From contig NZ_JAHBCL010000030.1 in NCBI RefSeq assembly GCF_018390735.1, positions 1 to 57,223 of the forward strand: 57,223 nucleotides of DNA. Reading direction: 5' to 3'. The notes beneath the pieces were generated by a model. It saw nothing but the letters and a program-made list of their open reading frames with translations. It had not been told where the DNA came from and ran no database searches. Positions within the stretch are counted from its first letter, which is position 1; each line of letters begins with the position of its first letter. The translations under genes and the position numbers were made by a program. Positions 52,646 through 57,223 of this stretch are shown piece after piece. Source of the DNA: Fusibacter paucivorans (GTDB taxonomy: Bacteria; Bacillota; Clostridia; Peptostreptococcales; Acidaminobacteraceae).

Positions 52646-54382
52646 CTATATTTTTTCCTTGCCAATATAATAGGTATGCAAGAGTTCGTGCGCCTTATGG
52701 CTGTTTGGTTTGCCGAGGTATTCACGATAAAGCTGCTGAATATACGGATTTTCGTGGCTCTTGCGAAGGACTTTATTGCGGTCTTCCTGATAAATAGCCG
52801 CTTGGCGTTTCTTGATGATATCTGTATTGCCGTGATGGTACGGCTGACCGCCGCCGCCAATACAACCGCCCGGGCATGCCATGATTTCGATGGCGTGGAA
52901 GGTTGATGAACCATCTCGGATAGCTTCCAGCAGTTTTCTCGCATTGCCCAGACCATGTGCAATGCCTATTTTTAGCGTTTGATCGCCAATATCGACAGTT
53001 GCTTCACGAATGCCGTCAAATCCTCTAAGTTGTTCAAAATCAACTTTTTCAAGGGTTTCTGAGGTCACCCATTCATAAGCTGTACGGATAGCCGCTTCAA
53101 TAACGCCGCCCGTGGTGCCGAAGATAACAGAGGCGCCGGTGCTCTCGCCGAGCAATGGATCAAAATCACTGATGGGCAGAGCGGCATAATCAACACTGGC
53201 TTCTTTGAGCATGAGGCCGAGTTCGCGCGTTGTGATGACGATGTCGACGTTGTTATTATGATCTTTGGTGAGCTCGGGTCTTGCTGCCTCTGCTTTTTTA
53301 GCGAGACAAGGCATGACAGAAGCGACGACAATATCTGCTGGATTAAGACCGGTACGCTCAGCGTAATAGGTTTTGATGATTGTGCCAAGCATGATTTGAG
53401 GCGATTTGCAGGTAGATGGAATATCCAACAGATCCGGGAACTGGTGTTCAAAGAACTTAACCCATGCTGGACAGCAGCTGGTGAGCATAGGCAGACGTCC
53501 TTTGCCGTTTAATCGTTCAATAAGTTCGCTGGCCTCTTCCATAATGGTAAGGTCAGCGCCGAAGTCTGTATCAAAAACGGCATCAAAACCGAGTGAACGC
53601 AATGCGCTGACCATTTGTCCCGTGGTGATCGTACCCGGTTCGAGACCGAAGAGTTCGCCAATGGCAACGCGAACCGCAGGTGCAACCTGAACGACGACGT
53701 GTTTTGAAGGATCATTGAGATGTTCCCAGAGCCGATCGGTGTTGTTGACTTCGGTGAGTGCGGCAGTCGGGCAGACGGCAACGCATTGACCGCAGAAAGT
53801 GCAAGATGTATCGACCATGTCTAAATTGAAAGCCGGACCGACGAAGACATTAAAGCCTCTGTCGACAGCAGAGAGAATACCGCAGGTTTGGACTTCATTG
53901 CACATGGTTTCACAGCGCCTGCACATGACACATTTATTTGGATCTTTAACCAGTGCGAAAGAAGTTTGATCCTTTGGGTGGTTCATTTTTTCACCGGTAT
54001 ATCGTACTTCACGTATCCCTAGATCTGCGGCTAGCTTTTGCAGATCGCACTCGAGGTTTTTGGGACAGACAAGGCAATCATAGGGATGATTGGACAATAA
54101 TAGTTCGACTGCCATGCGCCTTGCTGAGATGCTTCGAGGCGTATCAGTGTGAACGACCATGCCGTCTACACACTTTTCAGAGCAAGATGGCACCAACGCA
54201 GGGCGTCCTTTGACTTCTACCATACAGACGCGGCAAGATGCCGTCTGATTGATAATGCCAAAATCGTCTAGATCAAGGTGGCATAACGTGGGAATTGTAA
54301 TATTTACTTTTTTAGAGGCTTCCAGAATAGTCGTTCCCTCTTGAACTTCTACTGGAATGCCGTTGATGGTTAATTGAATCAT
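52646..54382 (-). CDS. hndD: NADH/ferredoxin-linked [FeFe]-hydrogenase, catalytic subunit
   Basis: A 578-residue group A [FeFe]-hydrogenase. N-terminal 2Fe-2S domain (about 1-80), His-Cys3 4Fe-4S site (HPYDCLVCPKNLECD), two 4Fe-4S ferredoxin motifs (about 140-200), then the H-cluster domain with the three cysteine signatures TSCCPAWVKFFE, MPCLAKKAEAARPE and MACPGGCIGGGGQP, and a small-subunit tail (about 515-578). All ligands for the active site are present. ATG at 54382 after AGGAGGTGG. Its position after NuoF- and NuoE-like subunits makes an electron-bifurcating/confurcating complex that couples NADH and ferredoxin to H2. Confidence 0.96.
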   Translation of the reverse strand: MIQLTINGIPVEVQEGTTILEASKKVNITIPTLCHLDLDDFGIINQTASCRVCMVEVKGRPALVPSCSEKCVDGMVVHTDTPRSISARRMAVELLLSNHPYDCLVCPKNLECDLQKLAADLGIREVRYTGEKMNHPKDQTSFALVKDPNKCVMCRRCETMCNEVQTCGILSAVDRGFNVFVGPAFNLDMVDTSCTFCGQCVAVCPTAALTEVNNTDRLWEHLNDPSKHVVVQVAPAVRVAIGELFGLEPGTITTGQMVSALRSLGFDAVFDTDFGADLTIMEEASELIERLNGKGRLPMLTSCCPAWVKFFEHQFPDLLDIPSTCKSPQIMLGTIIKTYYAERTGLNPADIVVASVMPCLAKKAEAARPELTKDHNNNVDIVITTRELGLMLKEASVDYAALPISDFDPLLGESTGASVIFGTTGGVIEAAIRTAYEWVTSETLEKVDFEQLRGFDGIREATVDIGDQTLKIGIAHGLGNARKLLEAIRDGSSTFHAIEIMACPGGCIGGGGQPYHHGNTDIIKKRQAAIYQEDRNKVLRKSHENPYIQQLYREYLGKPNSHKAHELLHTYYIGKEKI

Positions 54383-54394
54383 TGATGCCACCTC

Positions 54395-56188
54395 CTATGG
54401 CCTTATAACGGCATCGAACTTACATGCCGTGTAACATGCACCACAGGTGATGCATTTAGCGGCGTCAATGGTATGACGCATTTTAGGTTGACCAGTAATG
54501 CACTGTACGGGACATACGCGAGCACAAGCGGTGCAGCCGATACACTTTTCGGGATCTATGGCGTATTTTGAAAGTGCCTTGCAGGCACCTGCCGGACAAT
54601 GCTTGGCATCAATGTGGGCATCGTATTCATCGGCAAAGTAGTGAAGCGTACTTAAAACGGGATTGGGTGCTGTTTGACCGAGTCCGCATAAGGCGCTGTC
54701 CTTTATCATTTGACCAAGTGTTTTCAGTTTTCGAATATCTTCACGTGTGCCTTCGCCCTCAGTAATTTTTGTCAGGATTTCATACATGCGTTTTGTGCCA
54801 ATACGGCAAGGCGTACATTTGCCGCAGGATTCGTCCTGCGTGAATTCGAGATAGAACTTTGCAATGTTGACCATGCAGTCATCTTCGTCCATGACGATCA
54901 TACCGCCTGAGCCCATCATGGATCCAATCGCCTTAAGGCTTTCATAATCAATGGGTGTATCGAGGTCGGTTTTTGTAATGACGCCGCCGGACGGTCCACC
55001 GGTTTGGACGGCTTTGAAAGCTTTGCCGCCAACGATCCCGCCTCCGATATCGTAGATGATTTCACGAAGGGTTGTTCCCATTGGGACTTCAACGAGTCCG
55101 ACGTTGTTTACTTTTCCGGCAAGCGCAAAGACTTTTGTACCCGGTGATGTTGGCGTACCAATGCTTTTAAACCAATCTGCACCTTTTAAAACGATCGGCG
55201 GAATATTGGCAAACGTTTCAACGTTGTTGACACAGGTTGGTTTGCCGTGGTAGCCTTCGACAGCTGGATAAGGTGGTTTTTTAGTCGGTTCGCCGCGAGC
55301 ACCTTCGACGGAATGAATAAGCGCCGTTTCTTCGCCGCAGACAAATGCGCCGGCACCGTATTTGATTTGAAGTTTGAAGCAGAAATCAGAACCGAAGATA
55401 TGATCGCCCAATAAGCCATTGGCTTCCGCTTGTTCAATGGCGACTTTCAGGCGATGAATCGCCAGTGGATATTCAGCGCGTATATAGATGATTCCCGTTG
55501 AAGCGCCAATGGCATAGCCGGCAATGGTCATAGCTTCAATGATGGTATGCGGATCGCCTTCGAGAATGGAGCGATCCATAAAAGCACCCGGATCACCTTC
55601 GTCAGCGTTGCAAATAACATATTTTTGATCAGAAGCGCTTTTGGCCGTCAGTTCCCATTTGAGGCCGGTTGAGAAGCCGCCGCCGCCTCGCCCTCTGAGC
55701 CCGCTGGCCTTAATATTTGCGACAACCTGCTCCGGTGTGCAATCGGTCAAGACAGTGCCCAAAGCCTCATACCCGCCATATGCTATGTATTCAAAGATGT
55801 CCTCAGGGTTGATCAGGCCACAGTGTCTTAGTGCAATCCGATACTGCTTCTTATAAAAATGCATTTCATCATGACGTTTCAGCTGCTTCAAGCTCGTAGG
55901 CTCATGATAGAGCAAATGATTGACAATACGTCCTTTGACAATATGTTCGTCTACAATTTCAACAAGATTTTCAGGTTTTACCTGAACGTAAAAAACATTG
56001 TCAGGATGGATTTTTACGATTGGTCCCTGTCCGCAGAATCCAAAGCACCCAGTTTTGACAATGCCGACTTCATCTTCGTAGCCGCGGTCAGCAATGAGTG
56101 TTTTAAGTGTTTCGATCATTTCTAAACTCTGCGATGAAACACAGCCAGTTCCGCCGCAGACCATGATATGCGTTCTTTGCTTAGCCAT
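54395..56188 (-). CDS. hndC: NuoF-like hydrogenase flavoprotein subunit
   Basis: A 597-residue NADH/FMN subunit. N-terminal thioredoxin-like 2Fe-2S region (CGGTGCVSSQ, CFGFCGQGP), the NADH- and FMN-binding stretch GLRGRGGGGFSTGLKWE and CNADEGDPGAFMDRSILEGDPH (about 165-215), GAGAFVCGEETALIHSVEG, the 4Fe-4S motif ESCGKCTPCRIGTKRM, and a C-terminal double 4Fe-4S ferredoxin (CIGCTACARVCPVQCI, CITCGACYTACKF). Start after GAGGAGGTGA. It takes electrons from NADH or passes them to ferredoxin and the hydrogenase. Confidence 0.96.
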   Translation of the reverse strand: MAKQRTHIMVCGGTGCVSSQSLEMIETLKTLIADRGYEDEVGIVKTGCFGFCGQGPIVKIHPDNVFYVQVKPENLVEIVDEHIVKGRIVNHLLYHEPTSLKQLKRHDEMHFYKKQYRIALRHCGLINPEDIFEYIAYGGYEALGTVLTDCTPEQVVANIKASGLRGRGGGGFSTGLKWELTAKSASDQKYVICNADEGDPGAFMDRSILEGDPHTIIEAMTIAGYAIGASTGIIYIRAEYPLAIHRLKVAIEQAEANGLLGDHIFGSDFCFKLQIKYGAGAFVCGEETALIHSVEGARGEPTKKPPYPAVEGYHGKPTCVNNVETFANIPPIVLKGADWFKSIGTPTSPGTKVFALAGKVNNVGLVEVPMGTTLREIIYDIGGGIVGGKAFKAVQTGGPSGGVITKTDLDTPIDYESLKAIGSMMGSGGMIVMDEDDCMVNIAKFYLEFTQDESCGKCTPCRIGTKRMYEILTKITEGEGTREDIRKLKTLGQMIKDSALCGLGQTAPNPVLSTLHYFADEYDAHIDAKHCPAGACKALSKYAIDPEKCIGCTACARVCPVQCITGQPKMRHTIDAAKCITCGACYTACKFDAVIRP

Positions 56189-56199
56189 AGGTCACCTCC

Positions 56200-56595
56200 T
56201 CAACGTATGGTCTGAAACGTTTGAATGAGGATGTGATCATCTAAAAGCTCGCCGTTTTCAATATGCTTATGGATGATATTCTGAATATCCTCTGGGTGGA
56301 TGTTGCCGTATAAAATGGGTTCTTGACCGGGAATGTTCACTTGAACCGTCGGTTCACTGTGACAATAGCCCATACAGCCGACGGGAATAACCTTGATATG
56401 GTCCAGATTCTCGGTATCAATAATATCAATAAAGGCGTTCAGCACTTCGCGGCTGCCGGCAGCAATCCCGCAAGTTGCCATACCAATGAGAATTTCGATT
56501 TGTTGATCGTCGGATTCGCCATGATCTCTCAGTTTGACTTTTTTCATTTGCGATGCACGGATGGCTTTTAGTTCTTCCAGTGATTTAATGGGCAT
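56200..56595 (-). CDS. hndB: Thioredoxin-like 2Fe-2S ferredoxin subunit of the hydrogenase
   Basis: A 131-residue 2Fe-2S protein. Cysteines lie in ATCGIAAGSREV and VGCMGYCHSEPTVQV, the four-cysteine pattern of HndB-type subunits. Start at 56595, 12 bases into the end of hndA; a longer frame to 56724 lies inside hndA and is not a gene start. Its role is to wire electrons between subunits; in the Desulfovibrio-type HndABCD complex the same order is found. Confidence 0.92.
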   Translation of the reverse strand: MPIKSLEELKAIRASQMKKVKLRDHGESDDQQIEILIGMATCGIAAGSREVLNAFIDIIDTENLDHIKVIPVGCMGYCHSEPTVQVNIPGQEPILYGNIHPEDIQNIIHKHIENGELLDDHILIQTFQTIR

Positions 56596-57097
56596 TCTGT
56601 TCACTTCCCTTCTCCCGATATTGTGCAATAATGGTATCGATATCGGCTGCCTCAACATGACCGAAGACCTTGTCATCCACCATGACGACAGGGGCGAGGC
56701 CGCAGGCGCCGATACATCTGACATCTCTTAGTGTGAACATGCCGTCTGATGTTGTTTCGCCATTTTTTATGCCTAAAGCATCGGTGAAGGCATGGAGCAC
56801 TTTTTCAGAACCCTTGACAAAACAGGCGGTCCCCATGCAGACGCTGATGGTGTGCAGACCTCTTTTCTTTTGTGTAAAGAAAGTGTAGAAGCTGACGACA
56901 CCGTAGACTTTTGAAGCGGGAATATCTAGTTTTCGGGCAATGTAGAGTTGCAGTTCGCTCGGCAGATAGCCGAAAATCTCCTGTGCGCGATGGAGGACGG
57001 CAATTAGTGCATCGTTTTTATCGGCTTGTGCATCAATAAAAGCATTGAGTGCGTCCAGACGTTCCTGTGTCTTTTCGTGACTAAAAATATCCGACAT
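56585..57097 (-). CDS. hndA: NuoE-like 2Fe-2S subunit of the hydrogenase
   Basis: A 170-residue NuoE/HydC-type subunit with a thioredoxin fold. The 2Fe-2S ligands are in CMGTACFVKGSEK and DVRCIGACGLAPVVMV. Upstream part has IFGYLPSELQLYIARKLDIP and GVVSFYTFFTQKKRG, typical of NuoE. ATG after AAGGAAG. First gene of hndABCD; the leader region carries the inverted repeat at 57164-57187. Confidence 0.95.
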   Translation of the reverse strand: MSDIFSHEKTQERLDALNAFIDAQADKNDALIAVLHRAQEIFGYLPSELQLYIARKLDIPASKVYGVVSFYTFFTQKKRGLHTISVCMGTACFVKGSEKVLHAFTDALGIKNGETTSDGMFTLRDVRCIGACGLAPVVMVDDKVFGHVEAADIDTIIAQYREKGSEQNAH

Positions 57098-57163
57098 GAT
57101 GTTCTTCCTTATATAATGTATTTAGGTTTTAAAGGACGACCTATAACCTTTAAAGCTATCAAC

Positions 57164-57187
57164 AATTATACATTTACATGTATAATT
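57164..57187 (-). promoter_or_regulatory. 24-base inverted repeat over the hnd promoter
   Basis: AATTATACAT (57164-57173) and ATGTATAATT (57178-57187) are exact reverse complements around four bases. On the minus strand the upper arm contains TATAAT, which would be the -10 element of hndA about 70 bases upstream of the start. A repressor or activator dimer is expected. It does not match Rex (TTGTTAA-like) or Fnr (TTGAT-like) consensus. Confidence 0.55.
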
Positions 57188-57223
57188 AATTTATTAGATA
57201 GAGTGATGTCTGTAGCTTCCTTG

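Noticed and set aside
57164-57187. Rex redox-repressor site before hndABCD
   Set aside because: Rex sites contain TTGTTAA-like arms with AACAA; the palindrome here is AATTATACAT/ATGTATAATT and does not fit.

Overview
The window looks like chromosomal DNA of a low-to-mid GC, Gram-positive-type anaerobe of the Clostridia. The reasons are Shine-Dalgarno starts of the AGGAGG type, some TTG starts, ClpE, the ACT/UPF0210 gene pair, a two-subunit iron-sulfur L-serine dehydratase, a glycine riboswitch and an NADH-linked [FeFe]-hydrogenase. It also carries oxygen- and peroxide-protection genes (Tpx, MsrA, bacteriohemerythrin), an MCP and a GGDEF/EAL protein, so a motile, somewhat air-tolerant fermenter is likely. 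A genus such as Fusibacter or Acidaminobacter is only a guess. No rRNA, tRNA, CRISPR array or complete insertion sequence was seen.

Layout. 1-120: the 3' end of a group II intron (domains V and VI) whose body lies left of the window. 188-10567: housekeeping and stress genes: GGDEF/EAL protein (-), mutY, glutaredoxin/zinc-ribbon protein, lipid kinase, hemerythrin, the oxidative pentose-phosphate pair gnd-zwf followed by a cyclase-family gene and msrA, then sdaAB-sdaAA (-). 10803-13049: a large secreted protein with a perfect 11-residue tandem repeat. 13304-25405: ABC-F ATPase, NUDIX, DEAD-box helicase with a structured leader, RlmI-like methyltransferase, SulP transporter, class II photolyase, MCP, sfsA and a lysO split in two. 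25529-30882: tpx, a cluster of DnaA-box-like sites, a PNPOx-IMPase pair, a flavodoxin-like-nitrilase-dapF operon and a HAD phosphatase. 31073-33833: acetate-type transporter, then a glycine riboswitch in front of ACT and UPF0210 genes. 34143-38487: a 684-bp gene-free stretch holding a leader RNA with competing terminator/antiterminator helices, followed by an M20 amidohydrolase and a polar amino acid ABC transporter. 38620-41721: LUD protein and clpE, the latter behind a repeated operator-like element. 41898-51217: a minus-strand run of small accessory and hypothetical genes, with the decayed relic of a P-loop kinase, ending in dsdA. 52646-57097: hndABCD hydrogenase operon (-), with a perfect inverted repeat over its promoter.

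How the genes work together. Serine and glycine metabolism recurs (sdaAA/AB, dsdA, glycine riboswitch), with amino acid uptake and export (ABC transporter, LysO), which fits amino acid fermentation in which pyruvate from serine feeds ferredoxin and NADH to the Hnd hydrogenase. Gnd/Zwf give reducing power for the peroxide and sulfoxide repair enzymes. The best candidates for something undescribed are the attenuator-like leader RNA at 34458-34618, glycine control of the ACT/UPF0210 pair, and the hendecad-repeat secreted protein. All functional statements rest on motif reading by eye; no database search was run.
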